From positions 1-11,734 of the forward strand of contig DASXFR010000057.1 in NCBI GenBank assembly GCA_036489495.1: 11,734 bases of DNA, read 5' to 3'. Positions 1 through 6,469 of the stretch are shown piece by piece. The position numbers and the translations under genes are program-made. Position 1 is the stretch's first letter. Each line of letters starts with the position of its first letter. This DNA is from DASZIT01 sp036489495. Its GTDB lineage: Bacteria; Actinomycetota; Acidimicrobiia; Acidimicrobiales; RAAP-2. The notes beneath the pieces were generated by a model. That model did no database searches. It was not told where the DNA came from and saw only the letters and a list, made by a program, of their open reading frames with translations.

Positions 1-1
1 T

Positions 2-367
2 GTCATGATCGACTGGCCGACCCTCGGGGGACGGATCTGTGAGCTGGCCCAGGGGATGGCGCTCACCCCCGGGTCCCTCGTCCCCTGGCTGGACCGGGCC
101 GACTTCGAGCGGGCGGTCTTCGAGCCCCCCGACCGGGTCCAGGTCAGCGCCACCGCCCGATTGTTCACCGGGGCCACCCGGCGGGGCATCCAGCTCCGGG
201 ACCGGGAGTGCACCCACCCCTACTGCGACCGCCCGGCGGTCGACTGTGAGGTCGACCACATCCAGCCCTATGCCGATGGCGGGCTCACCACCTTTGAAAA
301 CGGCCGGCTGCTCTGCGGGTTCCACAACCGCCTCCGGAACCAGCGACCGCCCCCACAGAGGGAATAG
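2..367 (+). CDS. HNH endonuclease-domain protein, C-terminal part (5' end outside window)
   Basis: The frame is open to the window edge, so the true start lies upstream; the ATG at position 5 is probably internal. Numbered from that ATG, the 120 visible residues hold a zinc-type HNH fold: Cys69 and Cys74 (CTHPYC), Cys81, the D-H pair 84-85 in the VDHI motif, Asn99, then Cys104 and His107-Asn108 in CGFHN. This spacing is typical of the C-terminal HNH domain of the actinobacterial DUF222 / 13E12-repeat family, whose N-terminal DUF222 part would lie upstream. Such proteins are multi-copy in many actinobacteria and their biological role is unclear; a metal-dependent DNA nuclease is the usual inference. 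The gene ends 192 bp before argC and shows no functional link to it. The HNH identification is firm; the DUF222 assignment is inferred. Confidence 0.8.
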   Translation, partial: VMIDWPTLGGRICELAQGMALTPGSLVPWLDRADFERAVFEPPDRVQVSATARLFTGATRRGIQLRDRECTHPYCDRPAVDCEVDHIQPYADGGLTTFENGRLLCGFHNRLRNQRPPPQRE

Positions 368-498
368 GGCGTCCCTGCCGCCCAAAAAGCCAGGGCCCCG
401 TTTTGATCTCCGTTGGCGGTGACAAGCCGGAAATGTAATCCGCCACCCGTCCAAATTCCCCAGGGACACCCCTACCAATCACCACGCTCAAGGCCGCT

Positions 499-516
499 AT
501 TGCATAATCATGCGCC
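499..516. promoter_or_regulatory. ARG box 1 (ArgR operator)
   Basis: An 18-bp imperfect palindrome with perfect arms GCAT (502-505) and ATGC (510-513) around AATC. It fits the ArgR consensus layout (TG-A-T, four mostly A/T bases, AT-C) with GCAT in place of the enterobacterial GAAT, as is common in high-GC actinobacteria. Its centre at 507.5 is exactly 20 bp, about two helical turns, from the centre of box 2. This is the arrangement expected for one ArgR hexamer bound to two boxes. argR itself lies in the downstream operon. Confidence 0.75.
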
Positions 517-530
517 CATACGCATATACT
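500..530 (+). promoter_or_regulatory. Putative argC (operon) promoter
   Basis: TATACT at 525-530 matches the -10 consensus at five of six bases. The best -35 candidate is TTGCAT at 500-505 (three of six matches, 19-bp spacer), so recognition would rest mainly on the -10. Transcription would start near 536-538, giving a 5' leader of only about 22 nt before the GTG at 560. Both ARG boxes overlap this promoter. No other promoter-like pair is apparent between 368 and 559. Confidence 0.6.
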
Positions 531-536
531 TGCGCA
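519..536. promoter_or_regulatory. ARG box 2 (ArgR operator)
   Basis: The second 18-bp palindrome has arms CGCA (521-524) and TGCG (531-534) around TATACT, and a GCAT half-site at 522-525. The right half departs by one base from the ATGC arm of box 1. It lies 2 bp beyond box 1 and covers the -10 hexamer of the argC promoter, so ArgR bound here should block RNA polymerase. It is weaker than box 1 when judged alone; the phasing with box 1 is the main support. Confidence 0.7.
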
Positions 537-559
537 ATGAATAGACGGACGGGTCACCG

Positions 560-1597
560 GTGAGCACAACGGTGGGGGTGGTCGGCGCTTCCGGGTACGC
601 CGGGGCGGAGTTGCTCAGGTTGTGTGCCGCCCATCCGGATCTCGAGGTGGTGGTGGCCACCGCCGGAAGCAACGCTGGGGAACGGGTGGCCACCCATACG
701 CCGTCCCTGGCCGCCGCCTACCCGTCGCTTGCCTATGTCGCCACCGAGCCCGCCGCAGTCGAGGGCCTCGACCTGGTTTTCTTCGCCCTCCCGCACGGCG
801 AGTCCCAACGCATCGTCCCCCACCTGATCTCCGAGGTCGGAGTCATCGTCGACCTCGCGGCCGACTTCCGGCTCCACGACGCCGATCTCTATCCGATCTG
901 GTACCGGGCGAACCATGAGGCGCCGGAGTTGTTGGAGAACTTCGTCTATGGGCTTCCGGAGCTCCATCGCGACGAGCTCCGCACCAGCCGGCTGATTGCC
1001 GCGCCCGGGTGCTACCCGACGGCGGCCATCCTGGCGCTGGCCCCGTTCATCATGGCTGACGTCATCTCGCCGTCGGGGATCATCGTCGATGCCGCCAGCG
1101 GAGTGTCGGGGGCCGGACGGGCGCCAAAGGCGAATCTCCACTTCGGGACCGTCGACGAGGATTTCACCGCCTACGGCCTGTTGGATCACCGGCACACCGC
1201 AGAGATGGAGCAGAGTCTCGGCGCCGAAGTGCTCTTCACCCCCCATCTGGCTCCGATGGTCCGGGGCATCCTGGCCACCTGTTACGCCCGGCCGGCGCCG
1301 GCTCCCGACCAGTCGAACCCGCTGACGTCCGAGGATGCCTTGGACATCCTCGACAGCTTCTACTGGGATGAGTCGTTCGTGGTGGTCGGCGAAGCTCCGC
1401 CCTCCACCAAAGCGACCGCCGGCTCGAACTGCGCCCACCTCACCGTCCGGGTCGATCCCCGCACCGGCTGGTTGGTGGTCATTGCCGCCATCGACAATCT
1501 GATCAAGGGCGCCTCGGGGCAAGCCATCCAGTGCGCCAACCTCGCCCTCGGGATCCCCGAAGGTGCCGGCCTTCCGCTGGCGGGGGTCTACCCATGA
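560..1597 (+). CDS. argC: N-acetyl-gamma-glutamyl-phosphate reductase
   Basis: A cytosolic NADPH-dependent reductase that converts N-acetylglutamyl-5-phosphate to N-acetylglutamate semialdehyde, step three of arginine synthesis. The 345-residue product has the family's usual length. The N-terminal dinucleotide-binding motif GASGYAG is at residues 9-15. The active-site cysteine is Cys151 in APGCYPT. A conserved KANLHFG-like segment and the C-terminal DNLIKGASGQA block follow. The start is a GTG at 560: an in-frame TAG at 542-544 lies just upstream and no other start codon falls between them. No strong Shine-Dalgarno is seen in the short leader. It is the first gene of the operon, directly under the ARG boxes, and its stop overlaps the argJ start by 4 bp (ATGA). 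Confidence 0.97.
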   Translation: MSTTVGVVGASGYAGAELLRLCAAHPDLEVVVATAGSNAGERVATHTPSLAAAYPSLAYVATEPAAVEGLDLVFFALPHGESQRIVPHLISEVGVIVDLAADFRLHDADLYPIWYRANHEAPELLENFVYGLPELHRDELRTSRLIAAPGCYPTAAILALAPFIMADVISPSGIIVDAASGVSGAGRAPKANLHFGTVDEDFTAYGLLDHRHTAEMEQSLGAEVLFTPHLAPMVRGILATCYARPAPAPDQSNPLTSEDALDILDSFYWDESFVVVGEAPPSTKATAGSNCAHLTVRVDPRTGWLVVIAAIDNLIKGASGQAIQCANLALGIPEGAGLPLAGVYP

Positions 1598-2763
1598 GCA
1601 TCACCACACCCAAGGGGTTCGTGGCCGCCGGCCTGGCCTCGGGAATCAAGGCATCCGGCGCCCTCGATCTTGCCCTGCTGGCCACCGATGACGGCGCGCC
1701 CGTCCCGACCGCAGCCACCTTCACCACCAATCTGGCCGCCGCCGCCCCGGTGCAGGTCAGCCGGGATCACCTGCTCGCCAGCGGAGGCAAGGCCGCGGCC
1801 GTCATCGTCAGCAGCGGCAACGCCAACGCCGCCACCGGTGCCAAGGGTAGGAAGAACGCCGCCCGGATGTGCGAGCTGGTGGCCACCGATCTCGGAGTGT
1901 CCGCCGACGAGGTGCTGGTGTGTTCGACCGGGCTGATCAGTTTCCAACTCCCGATGGAACCTATCGAGGCCGGCATTCCGAACCTGGTTGCGGACCGGTC
2001 GGGTTCGGCCCAGTCCGCCGAGGACGCCGCCACCGGGATTCTCACCACCGACTCCGGCCGGAAGGAGGTGCTGGTCCAAGGATCCGGGTTCTCGGTCGCC
2101 GGCATGGCCAAGGGTGCCGGCATGATCGCGCCGAACATGGCCACCATGTTGGCTTTCCTGACCACCGACGCCGCCGTCGAACCCGGGCCCCTGGCCGATC
2201 TGCTCCGCATCGCGGTGAACGACTCGTTCAACTCGCTGACCATCGACGGCTGCACCTCCACCAACGACACTGTGATCCTGATGGCCTCGGGTCGGGCAGG
2301 TCCGTCCGATCCAAATGTGGTGGTCGATGCGGTCACCGACGCCTGTCTTGACCTGGCCGGCCAGATGGCTGCCGATGCCGAGGGGGCATCGAAGATCGCC
2401 CATGTCCGGGTCACCGGAGCCGACTCCGACGGCCAAGCCCAGCAGGCGGCCCGGAAGGTGGCGGAGTCGATGTTGGTCAAGTGCTCGCTGAACGGCGCCG
2501 ACCCCTACTGGGGGAGGATCGCCTCCGATCTCGGCTCCGCCGGGGTCGCTTTCGACATGGACAAGCTCACCATCGCCTATGGCGGGGTGGTGGTGTGCCG
2601 GGAAGGGCTCACCGTCGACCACGACCGGGCGGCGGTGGACGCTCACCTGGCCGGTTCGATGATCGATATTCACTGCGAGCTCAACCTGGCTGACGGGGAC
2701 GGGATGGCCATGACCGTCGACCTCGGGTACGGCTACATCGACGAGAACCGGACGACATCGTGA
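1594..2763 (+). CDS. argJ: Glutamate N-acetyltransferase / ornithine acetyltransferase
   Basis: Transfers the acetyl group from N-acetylornithine to glutamate, releasing ornithine and regenerating N-acetylglutamate. The start is the ATG at 1594, which overlaps the argC stop as ATGA and gives 389 residues, the normal family length; the frame stays open 21 codons further upstream inside argC, but that extension is not family-like. The autocleavage site is clear: KGAGMIAPNMATML at 173-186, with cleavage expected between Ala183 and the nucleophile Thr184, giving alpha and beta chains. TTNLAAAAPV near residue 44 and SSGNANAATG near 73 are further family blocks. No argA is found nearby, so ArgJ may also use acetyl-CoA, as bifunctional ArgJ enzymes do; the sequence alone cannot decide this. 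The stop overlaps the argB GTG (GTGA). Confidence 0.97.
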   Translation: MSITTPKGFVAAGLASGIKASGALDLALLATDDGAPVPTAATFTTNLAAAAPVQVSRDHLLASGGKAAAVIVSSGNANAATGAKGRKNAARMCELVATDLGVSADEVLVCSTGLISFQLPMEPIEAGIPNLVADRSGSAQSAEDAATGILTTDSGRKEVLVQGSGFSVAGMAKGAGMIAPNMATMLAFLTTDAAVEPGPLADLLRIAVNDSFNSLTIDGCTSTNDTVILMASGRAGPSDPNVVVDAVTDACLDLAGQMAADAEGASKIAHVRVTGADSDGQAQQAARKVAESMLVKCSLNGADPYWGRIASDLGSAGVAFDMDKLTIAYGGVVVCREGLTVDHDRAAVDAHLAGSMIDIHCELNLADGDGMAMTVDLGYGYIDENRTTS

Positions 2764-3764
2764 GCACCGGCGGGGGCGAGATGATCGCCGTCGCCGGCGG
2801 TGGCGCCGGCGCCGGCGGTGGGCGCGGGAGCGGGCTCCCACCCGGTGCCAAAGCCAGTGTGCTGGTCGAGTCGCTTCCCTACATCCGCCGGTTCTGGGGG
2901 AAGGTGGTGGTGGTCAAGTACGGAGGCAACGTGATGCAGGCCAAGGAGGGTGGCGGCGCCATCGACGAGGCAACCGCACTGGCGTCGTTCGCCGAGGACA
3001 TCGTCTTGATGCGTTCGGTCGGCATGCTCCCGGTGGTCGTCCATGGCGGTGGCCCCCAGATCGGCGCGCTGATGGAGCGGGTGGGCAAGGTGACCGAGTT
3101 CCAGGACGGATTCCGGGTGACCGATGCCGACACCATCGACCTGGTCCGGATGGTGCTGGTCGGCAAGGTGAACCGCGACATCGTCAGCGCCGTCAACGTC
3201 CACGGGGCGCTGGCCGTCGGGCTCTCCGGGGAGGACGCCAACCTGATCACCGCGGTGGCCCGCTCCGAGGCCCTCGGCTATGTCGGCGATGTCGTCGATG
3301 TCGACCCGGTGATCGTCCACCAGCTGCTCGCCCAAGGTCTGATTCCGGTGGTGGCCACTATCGGCACCGACCATACCGGGCAGGCGTTCAACATCAACGC
3401 CGACTCGGCCGCCGGGGCGCTGGCCGCCGCCCTCCAAGCCGAGAAGATCGTCTTCCTCACCGACGTCTCGGGGATCCGGTCGGTACCCGACGACCCGTCG
3501 ACGCTGATCAAGCAGATCACTGCCGACGAGCTCGATGCCATGGTGGTCTCCGGCGCGGCCAACGGGGGCATGATCCCGAAAGTGGAGGCGTGCGCCCGGG
3601 CGGTGCGGGCCGGAGTGAAACGGGCGCACATTCTCGACGGGCGGACCCCGCATGCCCTGTTGCTGGAGATCTTCACCGACGAGGGGGTCGGGACCATGGT
3701 CAGCGCCGGAGTCAGCGCCGGAGTCAGCGCCGGTGAGAACACCATTGCCGGAGTCGGCCCATGA
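2760..3764 (+). CDS. argB: Acetylglutamate kinase
   Basis: Phosphorylates N-acetylglutamate with ATP; usually the arginine feedback point of the cyclic pathway. Amino acid kinase fold: KYGGN with Lys53, HGGGPQ at 95-100, GFRVTD at 117-122 (substrate arginine), NINAD at 211-215, and IPKVEACARA with Lys274. The product is 334 residues, about 35 longer than most bacterial homologues. The excess is a Gly/Ala-rich N-terminus (about residues 1-30), a small insertion after KYGGN (about residues 60-66), and a C-terminal tail with VSAG three times. The GTG at 2760 overlaps the argJ stop as GTGA; a later internal start would shorten the N-terminal extension, but no better Shine-Dalgarno supports one. 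The stop overlaps the argD start as ATGA. Confidence 0.96.
   Translation: MSTGGGEMIAVAGGGAGAGGGRGSGLPPGAKASVLVESLPYIRRFWGKVVVVKYGGNVMQAKEGGGAIDEATALASFAEDIVLMRSVGMLPVVVHGGGPQIGALMERVGKVTEFQDGFRVTDADTIDLVRMVLVGKVNRDIVSAVNVHGALAVGLSGEDANLITAVARSEALGYVGDVVDVDPVIVHQLLAQGLIPVVATIGTDHTGQAFNINADSAAGALAAALQAEKIVFLTDVSGIRSVPDDPSTLIKQITADELDAMVVSGAANGGMIPKVEACARAVRAGVKRAHILDGRTPHALLLEIFTDEGVGTMVSAGVSAGVSAGENTIAGVGP
3699..3734 (+). repeat. Three 12-bp tandem repeats at the 3' end of argB
   Basis: The unit GTCAGCGCCGGA occurs three times in direct succession (3699-3710, 3711-3722, 3723-3734), with only the last base changed in copy three. It is in frame and encodes VSAG-VSAG-VSAG. Because the unit is a multiple of three, copy number could change without breaking the frame. 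Confidence 0.95.
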
Positions 3765-4972
3765 GTACCATCGACCGGTCCTCCCTCATGCACACCTACG
3801 CCGAACCCTCGGTCACCTTCGTGCGGGGGAAGGGGAGCCGGCTCTACGACACCGACGGCAAGGAGTACCTCGACTTCCTCTCCGGACTGGCCGTCACCTC
3901 GCTGGGACACGCCCACCCGTTGGTGGCCGAGGCCATCGCCGATCAGGCCGCCACCCTCTCCCACGTGTCCAACCTGTTCGGGAACACCATCGGTCCAGAG
4001 GTGGCGGCCACCCTCGACCGGCTGATCGGCGGCGGGACCGACCTCGAAGGCGGTCAGGTGTTCTTCGCCAACTCCGGGGCCGAAGCCAACGAGTGCGCGC
4101 TGAAGCTGGCCCGCCGGTGGGCCGGGCCCGACCGGTTCGCGGTGGTCAGCACCTGGCAGGCCTTCCATGGCCGGACCCTGGCCACCCTGGCCGCCACCGG
4201 ACAGCCGGAGAAGCAGGCCGCCTTCTTGCCGCTGCCGGAGGGATTCGATCACGTTCCCTACGACGACCTCGACGCCATGGACGCCGCTTGCGACCCGACC
4301 CGGGTGGCGGCGGTCATGGTCGAGCCGATCATGGGCGAAGCCGGGGTGGTGGTGCCGTCGTCGGACTACCTGGTCGGCCTCCGGCAACTCTGCACCGACC
4401 GCAACATCCTGTTGATGGTGGACGAGGTCCAGACTGGGTTCGGGCGGACCGGGCGCTGGTTCGGGTTCCAACATCTGGGTATCGAACCCGACGTGGTGAC
4501 CATGGCCAAGTCGCTGGGCAACGGGATGCCGGTGGGTGCCTGCTGGGCCCGCTCGGAGGTGGCGGCCGCCTTCGTCCCCGGCGACCACGGCAGCACCTTC
4601 GGTGGGCAGCCGCTGGCCATGGCCGCGGCCCGGGCCACGCTGTCGGTGATGGAGGCCGAGGACGTACCCCGTCGGGCGACGGCCTCCGGCGTCCGGTTGC
4701 AGACCGGGTTGGAGAAACTTCCGGCGGTGGTGTCGGTCCGGGGCGAGGGCCTGCTGTTGGGCGCGGTCCTCTCCGGGTCGTTGGCCAAGGACGCGGTGGC
4801 CGAGTCGCTCGAGGCCGGCCTGGTCATCAACGCGCCGGCACCCGATGTCGTGCGCTTCGCCCCGTCCCTGCTGGTCTCCGATGCCGACATCGACTCGGCC
4901 CTCGGGATCCTCGGCCCCATCCTGAAACGACTCGCCATCGCCACGGCACCCGCGGTAGGGGGCCCGGCATGA
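3761..4972 (+). CDS. argD: Acetylornithine aminotransferase
   Basis: A PLP-dependent class III aminotransferase converting N-acetylglutamate semialdehyde and glutamate to N-acetylornithine and 2-oxoglutarate. The 403-residue product shows the ordered family landmarks: LSGLAVTSLGHAHP near 40-53, the phosphate-binding SGAEANE at 105-111, AFHGRT at 134-139, DEVQTGFGRTG at 221-231 with the PLP-pyridine Asp221, and the Schiff-base Lys250 in TMAKSLGNG. The start is the ATG at 3761, in an ATGA overlap with argB; the stop overlaps the argF start in the same way. In many bacteria ArgD also serves as succinyldiaminopimelate aminotransferase in lysine synthesis; that possibility is inferred from the family only. 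Confidence 0.97.
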   Translation: MSTIDRSSLMHTYAEPSVTFVRGKGSRLYDTDGKEYLDFLSGLAVTSLGHAHPLVAEAIADQAATLSHVSNLFGNTIGPEVAATLDRLIGGGTDLEGGQVFFANSGAEANECALKLARRWAGPDRFAVVSTWQAFHGRTLATLAATGQPEKQAAFLPLPEGFDHVPYDDLDAMDAACDPTRVAAVMVEPIMGEAGVVVPSSDYLVGLRQLCTDRNILLMVDEVQTGFGRTGRWFGFQHLGIEPDVVTMAKSLGNGMPVGACWARSEVAAAFVPGDHGSTFGGQPLAMAAARATLSVMEAEDVPRRATASGVRLQTGLEKLPAVVSVRGEGLLLGAVLSGSLAKDAVAESLEAGLVINAPAPDVVRFAPSLLVSDADIDSALGILGPILKRLAIATAPAVGGPA

Positions 4973-5967
4973 CCGGACCCGGACCCGTGACCGGAACCGG
5001 ACCCCGGCACGTACTGGACATCGACGACCTCGGCCCCGACGGGCTGGCCGCGGTGCTGACCCTGGCCGCCATCGACCCCAGCCGGCTGCCCAAAGCGCTG
5101 GCCGGACACGGGGTGGCGATGGTCTTCGAGAAGTCGTCCAACCGCACCCGGAACAGCACCGAGATGGCGACGGTGTCCCTCGGGGGCCACCCGGTCTACA
5201 TCCAGGGGCAGGAGGTCGGCCTCGATGACCGGGAGTCCGCCGCCGACGTGGCCCGGACCCTGGCCTGCTACCACGCGGTGCTCTGCGCCCGGGTCATGGA
5301 TCACAGCTCCCTGGTGCGGATGGCCGATGCCCTGGACGACGCCGGCGTCGCGGTGCCGGTCATCAACCTGCTCTCCGACCTGGCCCATCCCTGTCAGGCG
5401 CTGGCCGACCTGCTCACCCTCCGGCAGCTCTTCGGCTTCGGGGCCGACGCCCTCGCCGGTCGTCGCCTCGCCTACGTCGGGGATGCCAACAACGTGTGGC
5501 GGTCGCTGGCCCTCGCCTCCTCCATGCAGGGCCTGCCCACCGCGGTGGCCTCCCCGGTCGGCTTCGGGCCCACCGATGCCGACCTCGAGCTGGTGCGCTC
5601 CTTCGGGGGCGAGCTGCAGGTGACCACCGATCCGTCCGAAGCGGTGGCCGGCGCCGATGCCGTCTACACCGATGTCTGGACGTCCATGGGCCAGGAAGCC
5701 GAGGCGGCGGCACGGCTCGAGGCCTTCCGGGGGTACCAGGTCGACGAGGAGCTGATGAAGGTGGCGGCGGAGGGGGCGGTGGTGCTCCACTGCCTTCCTG
5801 CCCACCGCGGCGAGGAGATCAGCGCCGGAGTGGTTGACGGTCCCCAGAGCGTGGTGTGGGACCAGGCGGCCAACCGGATGCATGCCATGCGGGGACTGCT
5901 GGCCTGGGTCCGGGGAGTCGACGCGGATGCGGAGTCGGTGGCGGGCAGCGCGGGCGGCCCGCGGTGA
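4969..5967 (+). CDS. argF: Ornithine carbamoyltransferase
   Basis: Makes citrulline from ornithine and carbamoyl phosphate. The 332-residue product has the two-domain transcarbamylase pattern: carbamoyl-phosphate loop SSNRTR at 56-61, HPCQALADLL at 140-149, the ornithine loop DVWTSMG at 235-241 and HCLPAHRGEE at 274-283. The SMG loop and HCLPA favour ornithine over acetyl- or succinylornithine as substrate. The carbamoyl-phosphate loop differs from the common STRTR form (see findings). The chosen ATG at 4969 overlaps the argD stop as ATGA. The first dozen residues are Gly/Pro/Thr-rich, and a GTG at 4987 would remove six of them. The stop overlaps the argR start as GTGA. No carbamoyl-phosphate synthetase gene is in the window. 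Confidence 0.95.
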   Translation: MTGPGPVTGTGPRHVLDIDDLGPDGLAAVLTLAAIDPSRLPKALAGHGVAMVFEKSSNRTRNSTEMATVSLGGHPVYIQGQEVGLDDRESAADVARTLACYHAVLCARVMDHSSLVRMADALDDAGVAVPVINLLSDLAHPCQALADLLTLRQLFGFGADALAGRRLAYVGDANNVWRSLALASSMQGLPTAVASPVGFGPTDADLELVRSFGGELQVTTDPSEAVAGADAVYTDVWTSMGQEAEAAARLEAFRGYQVDEELMKVAAEGAVVLHCLPAHRGEEISAGVVDGPQSVVWDQAANRMHAMRGLLAWVRGVDADAESVAGSAGGPR

Positions 5968-6467
5968 AGATGACCAAGCCCCAACGCCAGCACCTCATCA
6001 CCAAACTCCTGGAGACCAAGGTGGTCGGCAGCCAGACCGACCTGGTCGAGCTGCTGGCCGGCGAGGGGGTGGAGGCGACCCAGGCCACCGTCTCCCGCGA
6101 CCTCGAGGAGCTCGGGGCGGTCAAGGTCCGGTTGCCCGGAGGCGACACCGCCTACGCCCTCCCCGAGTTGCCGTCCCAGCAAGTCGCCCCCGAGGACCAC
6201 CTCCGCCGGGTGCTGGGGGAGTGGGTGGTCGAGCTCGACTGGTCGGGCAATCTGATCATCCTCCGCACCCCGCCCGGCTCCGCCCATGTCGTAGGCTCGG
6301 CCCTCGATCGGAGCGGATTCCCCGGGGTCATCGGCACGGTGGCCGGGGACGACACCGTGTTGGTGGTGGCATCGGAGGCCACCGGCGGGGCCGGCGTGGC
6401 GAAACAACTGGCGGCCGTCTCCGGCATCGACCCGGGTCGACACACCAAGAAACCAGCGAGGAGATGA
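5964..6467 (+). CDS. argR: Arginine repressor
   Basis: A hexameric, arginine-responsive DNA-binding protein. With the GTG at 5964 (GTGA overlap with the argF stop) it has 167 residues; an ATG at 5970 would give 165, and both are normal lengths. The frame is open 36 codons further upstream inside argF, but that stretch is not family-like. The N-terminal winged helix carries the recognition helix TQATVSRDLEELG (39-51) with the Ser44-Arg45 pair that contacts ARG boxes. The C-terminal oligomerisation and arginine-binding domain has PGSAHVVGSALD (104-115) and GTVAGDDT (124-131) with the arginine-binding Asp pair. It sits between argF and argG, the order known from Mycobacterium. With ARG boxes ahead of argC it most likely represses its own operon. 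Confidence 0.96.
   Translation: MKMTKPQRQHLITKLLETKVVGSQTDLVELLAGEGVEATQATVSRDLEELGAVKVRLPGGDTAYALPELPSQQVAPEDHLRRVLGEWVVELDWSGNLIILRTPPGSAHVVGSALDRSGFPGVIGTVAGDDTVLVVASEATGGAGVAKQLAAVSGIDPGRHTKKPARR
6458..6463 (+). promoter_or_regulatory. Shine-Dalgarno GAGGAG that decides the argG start
   Basis: GAGGAG touches the first possible ATG (6464, which overlaps the argR stop as ATGA) but lies 6 nt before a second in-frame ATG at 6470. Six nucleotides is normal spacing and zero is not workable, so the second ATG is preferred. This is the clearest Shine-Dalgarno that I see in the operon. Confidence 0.75.
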
Positions 6468-6469
6468 CC

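Larger units (their letters stand above)
368..559. other. Intergenic control region upstream of the arginine operon
   Basis: No gene is supported in these 192 bp. The first half is GC-rich and has a weak inverted repeat (TGGCGG at 414-419 with CCGCCA at 440-445, 20-nt loop) and a short CCCTG/CAGGG pair (373-377 and 391-395). Neither is followed by a T-run, so no clear terminator for the HNH gene is visible. The second half, about 490-545, is distinctly more AT-rich than its surroundings and carries the two ARG boxes and the argC promoter described separately. Confidence 0.7.

Noticed and set aside
373..395. Terminator for the HNH gene (CCCTG / CAGGG pair)
   Set aside because: Only five pairs with a 13-nt loop and no T-run directly after; GTTTT at 400-404 is too short and too distant.
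1531..1593. An earlier argJ start 21 codons upstream
   Set aside because: The added residues (Arg/Pro-rich) are not family-like, and the ATG at 1594 gives the usual length and an ATGA overlap.
1588..2841. Long minus-strand open frames opposite argC, argJ, argB and argD (also 554-1522, 2733-3653, 3278-4588, 4366-5883)
   Set aside because: All are His/Arg/Gly-rich, lack domain motifs and mirror the codon pattern of the arg genes.
3652..4968. An open frame running in phase upstream of argF through argD, suggesting a 771-residue fusion
   Set aside because: The upstream part is Arg/Gly-rich noise in the wrong frame of argD. The OTC homology starts only after the ATG at 4969, which forms an ATGA overlap.
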